34,419 nucleotides of DNA from positions 1 to 34,419 of the forward strand of contig NZ_JAAOCA010000046.1 in the NCBI RefSeq assembly GCF_014694385.1, written 5' to 3'. The position numbers were made by a program, and so were the translations under genes. The notes beneath the pieces were generated by a model. That model ran no database searches, was not told where the DNA came from, and saw nothing but the letters and a program-made list of their open reading frames with translations. Source of the stretch: Pseudomonas typographi (GTDB lineage: Bacteria > Pseudomonadota > Gammaproteobacteria > Pseudomonadales > Pseudomonadaceae). Shown here piece after piece: positions 6,769 through 15,348 of the stretch (the first letter of the stretch is position 1; each line of letters opens with the position of its first letter).

Positions 6769-8700
6769 ATGCGCCTTTTTCTGTGTGAAAAACCCTCGCA
6801 AGCCAAGGACATCGCCCAGGTGCTCGGCGCCCGTCGCCGGGGCGACGGCTGCTGGGTAGGCCAGGGCGTCAACGTCACCTGGTGCATCGGCCACCTGCTG
6901 GAAACCGCGCCGCCCGACGCCTACGACGCTCGCTATAAAAAGTGGGCGCTGGCAGACCTGCCGATTATCCCTGGCCAATGGAAGATGCAGGTCAAGGGCA
7001 AGACCGCGGCCCAGTACAAGGCGGTGAAACGCCTGCTAAGCGAAGCTCGCGAGGTGGTGATCGCCACCGACGCCGACCGCGAAGGCGAAATGATCGCCCG
7101 CGAACTGCTCGAACACTGCCGTTATCGGGGCCCCGTGCAGCGGCTATGGCTGTCGGCGCTGGACGACGCCTCCATCCGCAAGGCCCTGGCCGCGCTCAAG
7201 CCGGGCGCGGAAACCTTCAACCTGTATCATTCGGCGCTAGGCCGGTCCCGCGCCGACTGGTTGATCGGCATGAACATGAGCCGGCTGTTCACCCTGCTCG
7301 GCCGCCAGGGCGGCTACCAGGGCGTGCTCAGTGTGGGCCGCGTGCAAACGCCCACCCTGCGCCTGGTGGTCGACCGCGACCGCGCCATCGCCAGTTTCGT
7401 GCCGGTGCCCTATTGGGCCATCGACGTACCCTTGGCCACCGAGGCCGGCAGCTTCACCGCCCAGTGGCAGGCGCCGCCGGCGGTGTGCGACGAGCAAGGG
7501 CGTTGCCTGCAACGCAGTGTGGCCGAGGCCGCCGCCGCGGCCATCAGCCGCGCCGGGCAGGCGCAGGCCACCCAGGTGAAGGTCGAGCGCGTGCGCGAAG
7601 CGGCGCCACTGCCATTCGACCTCGGCACCCTGCAGCAGGTGTGCTCGAAAAAACTCGGCCTGGGCGCGCAAGAAACCCTCGACATCGCCCAGGCGCTGTA
7701 TGAAACCTACAAGCTGATTACCTACCCGCGCAGCGACTGCGGTTACTTGCCGCTGAGCCAGCACGGCGAGGCGCCGACGATTCTGCGGGCCCTTGCCCAG
7801 GCCGACAGCGCCCTGCTGGCCTTGGCCCCGCACTTGTTGCCCACGCGCCGCTCGCGGGCCTGGAACGACGCCAAGGTCGGTGCCCACCATGGCATCATCC
7901 CCACCGCGGCCGCCGGCGCGCTCGCGCGGTTGCCCGCCAAGCACCAGGCGGTGTACAGCCTGGTGCGCGCACGCTACCTGGCGCAGTTCCTGCCGGACCA
8001 CGAATACGACCGCACCCGCGCGGCCTTCGACTGCGCCGGGCAACGGCTGCAGGCCACCGGCAAGGTGGTGGCCGAACCGGGCTGGAAGCGCGCCCTGCCC
8101 GAAGCACTGGCCACGGCACGCGGCGCGCCACCGGTGCAGGCCCTGCCACCGCTGCAGCCAGGCCAATGGTGTTCGGTGGGCAAGCTGCAGCTCAAAGACA
8201 TGCTTACCCAGCCGCCTAAGCCCTACACCGAAGGCGACCTGATCGGGGCGATGAAAAACGTCGCCAAACTGGTGGACGATCCGCTGCTCAAGCAAAAGCT
8301 CAAGGAAACCACCGGGATCGGCACCGAAGCCACCCGCGCCAGCATCATCCAGGGCCTGCTCGAGCGCGGCTACCTGGCCAAGCAGGGCAAGGCGTTGGCG
8401 GCCACGCCCGCGGCGTTCAGCCTGATCGATGCGGTGCCACGGGCCATTGCCGACCCTGGCACCACGGCGATCTGGGAGCAGGCACTGGACATGGTGCAAA
8501 GCGGCGAAATGCCGCTGGAAGCGTTCGTGGCCAAGCAGTCGGCCTGGATGAGCAAGCAGGTGCAACGCTGCATGGGCTTGCAGTTGAGCATCAGCGGCCC
8601 GGCTTTGGGCAAAAAGAAGGCCTGGGGCAAGGGCAAGCGCAAGGCGCCGTCGGCGCGTAGGCCGCCAGCGCCAAGCCGCAAGAAACCCCGTGAGGCCTAA
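6769..8700 (+). CDS. topB: DNA topoisomerase III (type IA)
   Basis: A 643-residue topoisomerase that cuts and passes single DNA strands and decatenates replication and recombination intermediates. The start is taken at ATG 6769 because the family's N-terminal Toprim strand MRLFLCEKPSQAKDIA begins there; the frame is open upstream, but that part has no similarity. The acidic Toprim residues are Glu7 and TDADREGE (Asp101, Asp103, Glu105). RSRADWLIGMNMSR and SVGRVQTPTL follow, and the catalytic tyrosine is Tyr319 in LITYPRSD. The C-terminal tail (about 610-643) is very rich in Lys, Arg and Pro and likely binds DNA non-specifically; no zinc-finger cysteines are present, as in E. coli TopB. A LexA-like box upstream suggests DNA-damage control. 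It converges on pepN with 15 bases between the stops. Confidence 0.95.
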   Translation: MRLFLCEKPSQAKDIAQVLGARRRGDGCWVGQGVNVTWCIGHLLETAPPDAYDARYKKWALADLPIIPGQWKMQVKGKTAAQYKAVKRLLSEAREVVIATDADREGEMIARELLEHCRYRGPVQRLWLSALDDASIRKALAALKPGAETFNLYHSALGRSRADWLIGMNMSRLFTLLGRQGGYQGVLSVGRVQTPTLRLVVDRDRAIASFVPVPYWAIDVPLATEAGSFTAQWQAPPAVCDEQGRCLQRSVAEAAAAAISRAGQAQATQVKVERVREAAPLPFDLGTLQQVCSKKLGLGAQETLDIAQALYETYKLITYPRSDCGYLPLSQHGEAPTILRALAQADSALLALAPHLLPTRRSRAWNDAKVGAHHGIIPTAAAGALARLPAKHQAVYSLVRARYLAQFLPDHEYDRTRAAFDCAGQRLQATGKVVAEPGWKRALPEALATARGAPPVQALPPLQPGQWCSVGKLQLKDMLTQPPKPYTEGDLIGAMKNVAKLVDDPLLKQKLKETTGIGTEATRASIIQGLLERGYLAKQGKALAATPAAFSLIDAVPRAIADPGTTAIWEQALDMVQSGEMPLEAFVAKQSAWMSKQVQRCMGLQLSISGPALGKKKAWGKGKRKAPSARRPPAPSRKKPREA

Positions 8701-8722
8701 GGCCGTGCCCAGCCCTTAGGCC
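8694..8722. terminator. Shared hairpin at the topB/pepN convergent ends
   Basis: GGCCTAAGG (8694-8702) and CCTTAGGCC (8714-8722) form a perfect 9-bp stem with an 11-base loop. The TAA stops of topB and of pepN each lie within an arm. No T-run follows on either strand, so it is a bidirectional terminator-like or mRNA-end hairpin rather than a textbook intrinsic terminator. Confidence 0.5.
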
Positions 8723-11373
8723 AGGCTCTTGCTCACCACCTCATACACATCGCTCGACAACTCGCCGGAAGCCAGAATCCGCTCCAGCTCAGCCTTCATC
8801 AACGCTTGGCGAGCGCTGTCGTATTTGCGCCAGCGGGTCAACGGCGCCAACTGCCGCGAGGCGATCTGCGGGTTGAAACCGTTGAGCTCGATCACGATGT
8901 CGGCCAGGAAACGGTAGCCGCTGCCGTCGGCGGCATGGAAGTTCACCAGGTTCTGGCTGGCGAACGCACCGATCAATGCGCGGACCTTGTTCGGGTTTTT
9001 CATCGTGAACGCCGGGTGCAGCATCAGCGCCTTCACCCGCGTCAAACCGCCGGGCAGGGTGCTGCCGGCCTGTACGGTGAACCACTGGTCCATCACCAGC
9101 GGGTTGCCCTTGAACTGCTCGGCGAAACGGTCCAGGGCGGCCGCGCGCTCGCGTTCGAACGGCGAGTTGACCAGCACCGCCAGGGCGGTGAGGCGTTCGG
9201 TCATGTTGTCGGCGTTTTCGAACTGCTCCAGCGTCGCGGCCAACACGTCTTCGCGCTCGCTGAGCATCAGGTAGCTCAGGGTGATGTTCTGCAACGCGCG
9301 GCGGGCGAAGTGTTCGGCGCTGGCCAGGTACGGCGTGACTCGGGAAACCTCGCGGTTAGCCTGGTAGCGGCGCCACAGCCGGGCATGCAGATGGTTGGCC
9401 AACTGCTTGCGCGCCACGTCGCGGGCCGCATGGATGGCGTCGACGTCGGCCACCTCGCTGATTTCCGTGAGGTAGGCCTCACCGGGCAGCGAAAGCATTT
9501 CAGCGACCATGGCCTGGTCGAGGCTGTCGTCGTCCAGCAGCGTTTCGAACGCCTGAAGCAAGCGCACATCGGCCACCAGCGGCTGGCCGGCCTGGTATTG
9601 GCCGATCATGTCCTGCAGCACCTGCACCGCCAGCTGCTGGCCGGCCTCCCAGCGGTTGAAGCCATCGCTGTCGTGCTGCATCAGAAACATCAACTGGTCA
9701 CGGTTGTAGGGGAAGCTCAGCTTCACCGGTGCACTGAAGCCACGCAGCAGCGACGGCAACGGCTTGGCCGGCACGTCGAGGAAAGTAAAGTGCTGTTCGG
9801 CTTCAGTGACCGCCAACACCCTGGTGGTGCCCTGGGGCGTGGCTTCGCCCTGCAGGCGCAACGGCAAGGCGCGGCCCTGGGCGTCGAGCAAACCCAACTC
9901 CACCGGAATCACGAACGGTTGCTTCTCGGCGCTTTCCGGGGTGGCGGGGCAGCTTTGGCGAAACGACAGGGTATAGGTATTGGCGCTTTCGTCGTATTGT
10001 TCGCTGGCGGCCAGCCGTGGCGTACCGGCCTGGCTGTACCAGCGTTTGAATTGGCTGAGGTCCACGGCATTGGCATCTTCCATGGCCTGGACAAAATCAT
10101 CGCAGGTCACCGCCTGGCCGTCGTGGCGCTCGAAATACAGGTCGCTACCTTTGCGAAAACCTTCGGCGCCAAGCAAGGTACGCAGCATCCGCACCACCTC
10201 GGAGCCCTTTTCATACACCGTGAGGGTGTAGAAATTGGAGATTTCCATGAAACTTGCCGGGCGTACCGGGTGGGCCATGGGGCCGGCGTCTTCAGCGAAC
10301 TGGTGGGTGCGCAGGAAGGCGACGTCTTCTATGCGTTTAACGGTGCGCGAGTTCATGTCGGCGGAGAACTCGGCGTCGCGGAACACCGTGAAGCCTTCCT
10401 TGAGCGACAGTTGGAACCAATCGCGGCAGGTCACGCGGTTGCCGGACCAATTGTGGAAATACTCGTGGGCCACCACCGCTTCGACCCGCTGGTGCGCCGC
10501 GTCGGTGGCGGTTTCGGCCTTGGCCAGCACGCAACTGGAGTTGAAGATGTTCAGGCCCTTGTTTTCCATGGCGCCCATGTTGAAGTCGTTCACCGCCACG
10601 ATCATGAAGATGTCCAGGTCGTACTCACGGCCATAGACCTGTTCATCCCAGCGCATGGACTTTTTCAGGCTGTCCATGGCGTGCTGGCACTTGTCGATGT
10701 TCTCCGGCTCCACGTAGATGCGCAGGGTCACATCCCGGCCAGAAGCCCGGGTGAAAGTATCTTCGACGCACCACAGGTCGCCGGCGACCAGGGCGAACAG
10801 GTAGGCGGGCTTCTTGAACGGGTCTTCCCAGGTGGCCCAGTGGCGGCCGCCTTGGTCTTCACCTTGGGCGACCGGGTTACCGTTGGAAAGCAGGATCGGG
10901 TACTTTTGCTTATCAGCCGACAACGAGGTGGTGAACGTGCTCATCACGTCGGGGCGGTCGAGGTAATAGGTGATCTTGCGAAAGCCTTCGGCCTCGCATT
11001 GGGTGCAAAACAACCCGCTGGATTTGTACAGCCCCTCCAACGCAGTGTTGGTTTCCGGGTGGATGCGCACGCTGCTGTCGAGGGTGAATTGCTCGGCCTT
11101 CGGCTGCAGGCTCAAGTGATCTTCACTGAGCTGGTAGTCAGCGCTGCCCAATTCGGCGTCATCGAGTTTGAGCGACAGCAACTCCAGTTGCTGGCCATCG
11201 AGCACCAGTGGTGGCAGGCCACCGCCGGCGGCGGGGTTGCGGCGCATCACCAGTTGCGCGTGGACCAAGGTATGGTCATCGTGCAGTTCGAAGGTCAGGT
11301 GCGTTTCGTCGATCAGGTAATCGGGCGCCTGATAATCCTTGAGGTAGATCGTCTTGGGCTGTTCGGTACGCAT
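8716..11373 (-). CDS. pepN: Aminopeptidase N (M1 zinc metallopeptidase)
   Basis: An 885-residue cytosolic aminopeptidase that removes N-terminal residues from peptides. The ATG at 11373 follows AAGGACTAGGCCC. The M1 signatures are complete: the exopeptidase motif GAMEN (267-271), the zinc motif HEYFHNW (His303, Glu304, His307) and the third ligand Glu326 in LKEGFTV. The length and the N-terminal beta domain beginning IYLKDYQAPDYLIDET match the E. coli-type PepN. The large C-terminal helical domain follows from about residue 550. It is the last gene of the minus-strand nadK operon, 14 bases after the DUF2797 gene. A very long open frame on the opposite strand is a composition shadow of this gene. 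Confidence 0.97.
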   Translation of the reverse strand: MRTEQPKTIYLKDYQAPDYLIDETHLTFELHDDHTLVHAQLVMRRNPAAGGGLPPLVLDGQQLELLSLKLDDAELGSADYQLSEDHLSLQPKAEQFTLDSSVRIHPETNTALEGLYKSSGLFCTQCEAEGFRKITYYLDRPDVMSTFTTSLSADKQKYPILLSNGNPVAQGEDQGGRHWATWEDPFKKPAYLFALVAGDLWCVEDTFTRASGRDVTLRIYVEPENIDKCQHAMDSLKKSMRWDEQVYGREYDLDIFMIVAVNDFNMGAMENKGLNIFNSSCVLAKAETATDAAHQRVEAVVAHEYFHNWSGNRVTCRDWFQLSLKEGFTVFRDAEFSADMNSRTVKRIEDVAFLRTHQFAEDAGPMAHPVRPASFMEISNFYTLTVYEKGSEVVRMLRTLLGAEGFRKGSDLYFERHDGQAVTCDDFVQAMEDANAVDLSQFKRWYSQAGTPRLAASEQYDESANTYTLSFRQSCPATPESAEKQPFVIPVELGLLDAQGRALPLRLQGEATPQGTTRVLAVTEAEQHFTFLDVPAKPLPSLLRGFSAPVKLSFPYNRDQLMFLMQHDSDGFNRWEAGQQLAVQVLQDMIGQYQAGQPLVADVRLLQAFETLLDDDSLDQAMVAEMLSLPGEAYLTEISEVADVDAIHAARDVARKQLANHLHARLWRRYQANREVSRVTPYLASAEHFARRALQNITLSYLMLSEREDVLAATLEQFENADNMTERLTALAVLVNSPFERERAAALDRFAEQFKGNPLVMDQWFTVQAGSTLPGGLTRVKALMLHPAFTMKNPNKVRALIGAFASQNLVNFHAADGSGYRFLADIVIELNGFNPQIASRQLAPLTRWRKYDSARQALMKAELERILASGELSSDVYEVVSKSLA

Positions 11374-11387
11374 GGGCCTAGTCCTTG

Positions 11388-12185
11388 TTACTGGTGCACG
11401 GCGAGTTGGTAGGCCGTGTATTTGCGAATGTTGATCACGCCAGTGTCGAATATCATGTATTGACCCTTGATGCCCATCAGCGTGCCTTCGGCAACCGGCG
11501 CCTTGTCGAGGTTGAAGCTGGCGACCTTGGCCGGGTAAGCCTGCACCGGGTAGCGAATGTTCACCACCTCGGCGCCCGGCAGCGGTTGGATGGCCTGCAG
11601 GCCAAAGCGCGCGTGCAGCGCGGCCAGGCCCCCGGCGCAGCGATCGAAGAGCATTTCTCGCGCCTCGGGCAGGTCCAGCGGCGGCGCGTCACCCTTGAGC
11701 AGCGCCCGCCAATTGGTGCGGTCGGGCACATGGGCGCGGAACAGGTCTTCGACCAGCCCCGACTGTTGCCGGGTGGCCACCCGCAGAATCGGCAGCGCCT
11801 GGCTGGCGCCCTGGTCGAGCCAGCGGGTGGGCAACTGGCTGGCGCGGGTGATGCCGACCTTGATGCCCGAAGAGTTGGCCAGGTAAACGATATGGTCGGC
11901 CATGCAGAATTGCTCCCCCCAGGCCGGCTCACGGCAGGTGCCTTGGTCGTAATGGCACCTTTCCGGGCTCATGATGCACAGGTCACAGGCCGCCAGCACC
12001 TGCATGCAGGGGTAGCAATAGCCCTGGCTAAAGCTTGTTTTGGTGCGCCGCCCACAGTTCACGCAGTGGATCTGCCCCAGGTATTCCAAGCGCAGGCGCT
12101 GGCCGATCAGCGGGTTCAACGGCACCGAGGTGTCGCCCAGCGCCAAGCCGTATTGAACCACCGGTGCTTGCAAGCGCACGGCCAT
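11388..12185 (-). CDS. DUF2797 protein, cysteine-rich, predicted metal-binding
   Basis: A 265-residue conserved protein of unknown function. I chose the ATG at 12185 (MAVRLQAPVV...), which follows the DUF1315 stop by 29 bases; there is no strong ribosome binding site, and an in-frame GTG just upstream is possible. The N-terminal third carries closely spaced cysteine pairs: Cys41/Cys44 (CVNC), Cys57/Cys60 (CYPC), Cys67/Cys70 (CDLC), then Cys77, Cys84 and Cys94, which look like zinc or iron-sulfur sites. The middle, AWGEQFCMADHIVYLANSSG and KVGITRASQLPTRWLDQGA, has the KVGIT-R-W pattern seen in GIY-YIG-like folds, so a nuclease-like domain is possible; that is an inference. It sits between DUF1315 and pepN in the operon, a placement I recall from other pseudomonads. 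Confidence 0.85.
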   Translation of the reverse strand: MAVRLQAPVVQYGLALGDTSVPLNPLIGQRLRLEYLGQIHCVNCGRRTKTSFSQGYCYPCMQVLAACDLCIMSPERCHYDQGTCREPAWGEQFCMADHIVYLANSSGIKVGITRASQLPTRWLDQGASQALPILRVATRQQSGLVEDLFRAHVPDRTNWRALLKGDAPPLDLPEAREMLFDRCAGGLAALHARFGLQAIQPLPGAEVVNIRYPVQAYPAKVASFNLDKAPVAEGTLMGIKGQYMIFDTGVINIRKYTAYQLAVHQ

Positions 12186-12214
12186 TTTACGAACGGAACC
12201 ACGGCCCAGTTCGA

Positions 12215-12475
12215 TCAATGGATGGCATCCGACTTGAACAGAATGTTCGGCACCGGGGCCGCCTTGGAACTGCACTGCTGCGGGCCCATGTAACCGGTAC
12301 GCTGGTCTTCGGGGACGTTTTGCAGTTCCCAGGCGATCACCGCTTGCAGCGACAGCTCCTTCTGCTCCTGGGTGAGTTTGCGGCCGTCGGACCACTTGCC
12401 CAGTTCGACAGCGGTCTTCAGGCTCTCGTAGATTTCCGGGGTGATGTTCTCGATCAGTTGGGCAAACGTGCTCAT
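12215..12475 (-). CDS. DUF1315 family small protein
   Basis: An 86-residue conserved small protein. The ATG at 12475 (MSTFAQLIENI...) is preceded by GGAT at suitable distance; a TTG four codons upstream is less likely. It is mostly helical and acidic, with TPEIYESLKTAVELGKWSDG followed by LTQEQKELSLQAVIAWE, and a cysteine/proline-rich end. The motif YMGPQQCSSK suggests nothing catalytic. No function is known to me for this family. It lies 29 bases after the rhomboid gene and 29 bases before DUF2797 on the same strand, so it is part of the nadK-pepN transcription unit. Confidence 0.85.
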   Translation of the reverse strand: MSTFAQLIENITPEIYESLKTAVELGKWSDGRKLTQEQKELSLQAVIAWELQNVPEDQRTGYMGPQQCSSKAAPVPNILFKSDAIH

Positions 12476-12504
12476 CGGTGTATCCAAGGCCAGTAACGGT
12501 AGAT

Positions 12505-13374
12505 TTACCCTAGTTTACGCCGCGCCAGCGTGCCGCCCAATAACCCTGTGGCACAACCGACCAATAAACCACCCACATGGGCCCCGTTGGCGATTTCGCC
12601 GAAGCCCAGCAGCGACACGAACCCCGACAGGCACAACCCCAGCCACGCCAACATCATCACCAACACCCCGCGCGGCATATGGTACAGCGGGGTAGGCGCG
12701 CGCCACTGGTACAGCCAGATGTGCCCAAGCAAACCATACAGCACCCCCGACAGCCCACCGAACAGGCTGGGGCCGCTCCACAGGTATTGGATCACGTTCG
12801 ACACGGCGCTGAACCCCAAGCTTAGCCCCAACAACGCCCAACTGCCTTGGCGCCACTCGATGCGCCTGCCCAGCTCCCAGAACCACAGGCTGTTCATGGC
12901 CAGGTGCAAGATGCCGAAATGGATGAACATCGGCGTGACCAGCCGCCACACCTGCCCGGCAGCCATGGAACTGGCCCAGGGGCGGAAGTAGGCCAAATCC
13001 CCCTGCACGCGAAAGTCGAGAAAGGTCAACCAATGCAGGGGCTCCAAGTGCTCACCCAGCAGGCTGAGGGCACCCACCACCAGGCACAGCAACAGGATAC
13101 CGGTGGTGACCGGGCTGGCCTTGAGCTGCTGCTGCCACCCCGGGCGGCTGTGCGCCGGGGGCTCGAAACCCAATGCGGCGCTGTCCACTTCGCCCTGGGC
13201 GTAGCGTTCGTACAGGTGGCGGATGTCTTCGGCCTCGCGCTCGTTGCGGGCCCAGAGTACCTGCTCGCCGCCCTCTTCGCTGACCCGGTGCGGCACGCGC
13301 AGGCGCCGCAATACGCCGATGAACGCCGACAGGTCCACCACCAAGGGCAGGCGTAACACCACCACTGCGCTCAT
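12505..13374 (-). CDS. Rhomboid-family intramembrane serine protease (GlpG-like)
   Basis: A 289-residue membrane protease that cleaves membrane-spanning substrates. The N-terminal 75 residues form a cytoplasmic domain (MSAVVVLRLPLVVDLSAFIG...) like that of GlpG, followed by six or so membrane helices. The rhomboid core is present: TPMFIHFGILHLAMNSLWFWELG, with His152, His157 and Asn161, then GLSGVLYG with nucleophile Ser209, and GAHVGG with His266 completing the Ser-His dyad. The ATG at 13374 overlaps the TGA of the upstream phosphoesterase by four bases, so translation is probably coupled. Substrates are unknown. It is unusual only in that it shares an operon with NAD kinase and an aminopeptidase. 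Confidence 0.92.
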   Translation of the reverse strand: MSAVVVLRLPLVVDLSAFIGVLRRLRVPHRVSEEGGEQVLWARNEREAEDIRHLYERYAQGEVDSAALGFEPPAHSRPGWQQQLKASPVTTGILLLCLVVGALSLLGEHLEPLHWLTFLDFRVQGDLAYFRPWASSMAAGQVWRLVTPMFIHFGILHLAMNSLWFWELGRRIEWRQGSWALLGLSLGFSAVSNVIQYLWSGPSLFGGLSGVLYGLLGHIWLYQWRAPTPLYHMPRGVLVMMLAWLGLCLSGFVSLLGFGEIANGAHVGGLLVGCATGLLGGTLARRKLG

Positions 13375-14342
13375 GGCGCCAATTCCGGGCGCTTCACGTC
13401 GACCCACACGAACTTGTGTGGGTCGATCGCCGTTTCGGCGTCCAGCCGGTAGGCCACCAGCTTGCCGTGAAGCACGGCGCTGTAGTCCAGGCAGGCCAGG
13501 TTGGGCCGCAGCGGCGCCGGGTGGCCGTCACGCCAGTAATGGCCAACGAACAGCATGGGCTCGTGGGCGCCATAGCACAGCAGCGCCTGCTTTTGGTCCG
13601 GGCTCAGGCGCTGGCTGGCCACCTCATCGGGTAATGCATCGGGCTGGAACACGATATCGCCGTAGGTTTGCGGGTCTTGCTCCCAGAACTTGGTCCGAAA
13701 GAATGCCCGGGTCAGGCCATCGCCGCCGGTGAGCGTGCGCCCGCCCGGCAAGCGCATGTCGGTACCGCGCAGCAAGCGGTCGAACGCCTGCGCGGCGAAG
13801 CTGCCGGGCAACGCCGACTGCTGTATGAACGGCTCATCGACGCAGGCATTGGGGAACATCGCCTTGAGTGGGTCGACCAGCGCTTGATCCCAGCAGGCAT
13901 GCACCAGGCGAAAACGCCCTGCGTCGACGAACAACGGCAGCGTATAGAACCAGCCCACGAAAGCTTTCCAATCATCGGGGTGGCGCTCGAATTGCTCCAG
14001 CGTGGCGCCAAACAGCCGCCGATGGCGCGGGGTGTGCTCGCGCACCCAGGTTTGGCCGGTGCCGGCCGGGGCGCGGGTGTGCCAGCCCAGCGCGTTGTAC
14101 TCATGGTTGCCCATGATGCAAAACGCTTCGCCCGCCTCGACCATGCCGTGCACGATATGCAGCGCCTCGCGAATACGCGGGCCACGGTCGATGATGTCGC
14201 CCAGAAACACCGCCTGGCGCCGCGGATGGCGCCATACCCCGCCCTGCAGGCGATAACCCAGCACATCGAGCAGGTGTTCGAGGGTGTTCGCGCAACCGTG
14301 TACATCGCCGATCAGGTCGTAACTTCGCGCAGGGTCGAGCAT
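13371..14342 (-). CDS. Metallophosphoesterase, PPP-type (ApaH/serine-threonine phosphatase-like)
   Basis: A 323-residue calcineurin-like phosphoesterase. The dinuclear-metal motifs stand at the N-terminus as in phage lambda phosphatase and ApaH: GDVHG (12-16), GDIIDRGP (48-55) and GNHEY (78-82); His and Asp residues further on (RLVHACWD, FVGHYW) complete the site. It is longer than lambda phosphatase (about 220 residues) and resembles bacterial diadenosine-tetraphosphatase-like or protein-phosphatase-like members; the natural substrate is not evident. Its ATG overlaps the nadK stop codon (TGATG), and its own stop overlaps the rhomboid start, so the three products are probably made in fixed ratio. 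The link to nadK might suggest a nucleotide substrate, but that is only inference. Confidence 0.9.
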   Translation of the reverse strand: MLDPARSYDLIGDVHGCANTLEHLLDVLGYRLQGGVWRHPRRQAVFLGDIIDRGPRIREALHIVHGMVEAGEAFCIMGNHEYNALGWHTRAPAGTGQTWVREHTPRHRRLFGATLEQFERHPDDWKAFVGWFYTLPLFVDAGRFRLVHACWDQALVDPLKAMFPNACVDEPFIQQSALPGSFAAQAFDRLLRGTDMRLPGGRTLTGGDGLTRAFFRTKFWEQDPQTYGDIVFQPDALPDEVASQRLSPDQKQALLCYGAHEPMLFVGHYWRDGHPAPLRPNLACLDYSAVLHGKLVAYRLDAETAIDPHKFVWVDVKRPELAP

Positions 14343-15235
14343 CAGTCGCCTCCGCCGCCGCCCAAACGGCTACCCCAGCCCAGCTTGGTTCGGCAGACTT
14401 CGTAATAGTTGTGGTCCAGCGGGTGGATCAAGCGCAGCTTCTGCGGCTTTTTCTTCACGGTAATGGTGTCGCCGGGCGCGCAGGTGAAATGGTTCTGGCC
14501 GTCGCATGAAACCTGTGGGTAGATGGTCAAGTCCTTGGACACCACGATTTTCAGCTCGCTGTTGCCATCGACCACGATCGGCCGGCTCGACAGCGTATGC
14601 GGGTACATTGGCACGATCACGATGGCGTCGAGTTTGGGGTGCATGATCGGCCCACCGGCCGACAACGCGTAGGCGGTCGACCCTGTGGGCGTGGCGACGA
14701 TCAGGCCGTCGGCTTTTTGGCTGCACACGAACTGGCCGTCGATCCAGATTTCGAATTCGATCATCCGGGTAGACTTGCCGGGGTGCAGCACCACGTCGTT
14801 GAGCGCATCTCCCTGGCCAATGGCTTCGCCATGGCGGCGTACTTCGGCTTCGAGCAAAAAACGGTTTTCGACCAGGTAGTGGCCGTCGAGCACCTCGCCC
14901 ACCTTCACTTCCAACTCGTCGGGGCGGATATCGGTCAAAAAACCCAGGCTGCCGCGGTTGATGCCCAACACCGGGGTATGGTGGCGTGCCAGGGCACGGG
15001 CGGCCCCCAGCAGGCTGCCGTCGCCGCCCACCACGATCACCAGGTCGCACACCTCACCCAGCAACTTGCGCGCACTGACCTGCAGCCCATGCCCAGGCAG
15101 CACCTCGGCGATGCTGTCATCGAGGATCACCTGCAGGTGGCGGTCGAGCAGGTAGCGCTTCAGGCGGCGGACGGTGTCTACCACTTGGGTGCTGCCGAGG
15201 CGGCCGATGATACCGATATTGCGAAATTGCTCCAT
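14342..15235 (-). CDS. nadK: NAD(+) kinase
   Basis: A 297-residue cytosolic enzyme that phosphorylates NAD to NADP with ATP or polyphosphate. The ATG at 15235 (MEQFRNIGIIGRLG...) has GGGAG upstream and gives the usual length for pseudomonads; the open frame continues upstream without similarity. The family motif GGDGSLL (70-76, with Asp72) and the NAD-binding stretch ATPTGSTAYALSAGGP are complete, with LGINRGSLGFLTD between them. The C-terminus ends in a glycine run. It is the first gene of the operon leading to pepN, and its stop overlaps the next start. A candidate sigma-70 promoter lies 38-67 bases upstream, just inside the boundary of a MITE-like element. Confidence 0.96.
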   Translation of the reverse strand: MEQFRNIGIIGRLGSTQVVDTVRRLKRYLLDRHLQVILDDSIAEVLPGHGLQVSARKLLGEVCDLVIVVGGDGSLLGAARALARHHTPVLGINRGSLGFLTDIRPDELEVKVGEVLDGHYLVENRFLLEAEVRRHGEAIGQGDALNDVVLHPGKSTRMIEFEIWIDGQFVCSQKADGLIVATPTGSTAYALSAGGPIMHPKLDAIVIVPMYPHTLSSRPIVVDGNSELKIVVSKDLTIYPQVSCDGQNHFTCAPGDTITVKKKPQKLRLIHPLDHNYYEVCRTKLGWGSRLGGGGGD

Positions 15236-15272
15236 GGTGCTCCCGACACTACTGGGCTGGCGTGTGCGTGGG

Positions 15273-15302
15273 ATTATGGGGGAAAGCGCGGGGTTGGGCC
15301 AA
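15273..15302 (-). promoter_or_regulatory. Candidate sigma-70 promoter of the nadK operon
   Basis: On the minus strand TTGGCC (15302-15297) and CATAAT (15278-15273) are separated by 18 bases and lie 38 bases before the nadK ATG. Each hexamer differs from consensus at one or two positions. The MITE at 15349-15553 ends 47 bases upstream, so the insertion would have spared this promoter. Confidence 0.45.
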
Positions 15303-15348
15303 ATCGGATTCAGCGGGCACCTAGCCTGATACCTGGGCACCACTACTA

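Noticed and set aside
8806..11412. An 868-codon open frame antisense to pepN
   Set aside because: It mirrors pepN codon by codon in a GC-rich genome, has no domain motifs and a composition typical of reverse-complement shadows, while pepN shows complete M1 motifs.
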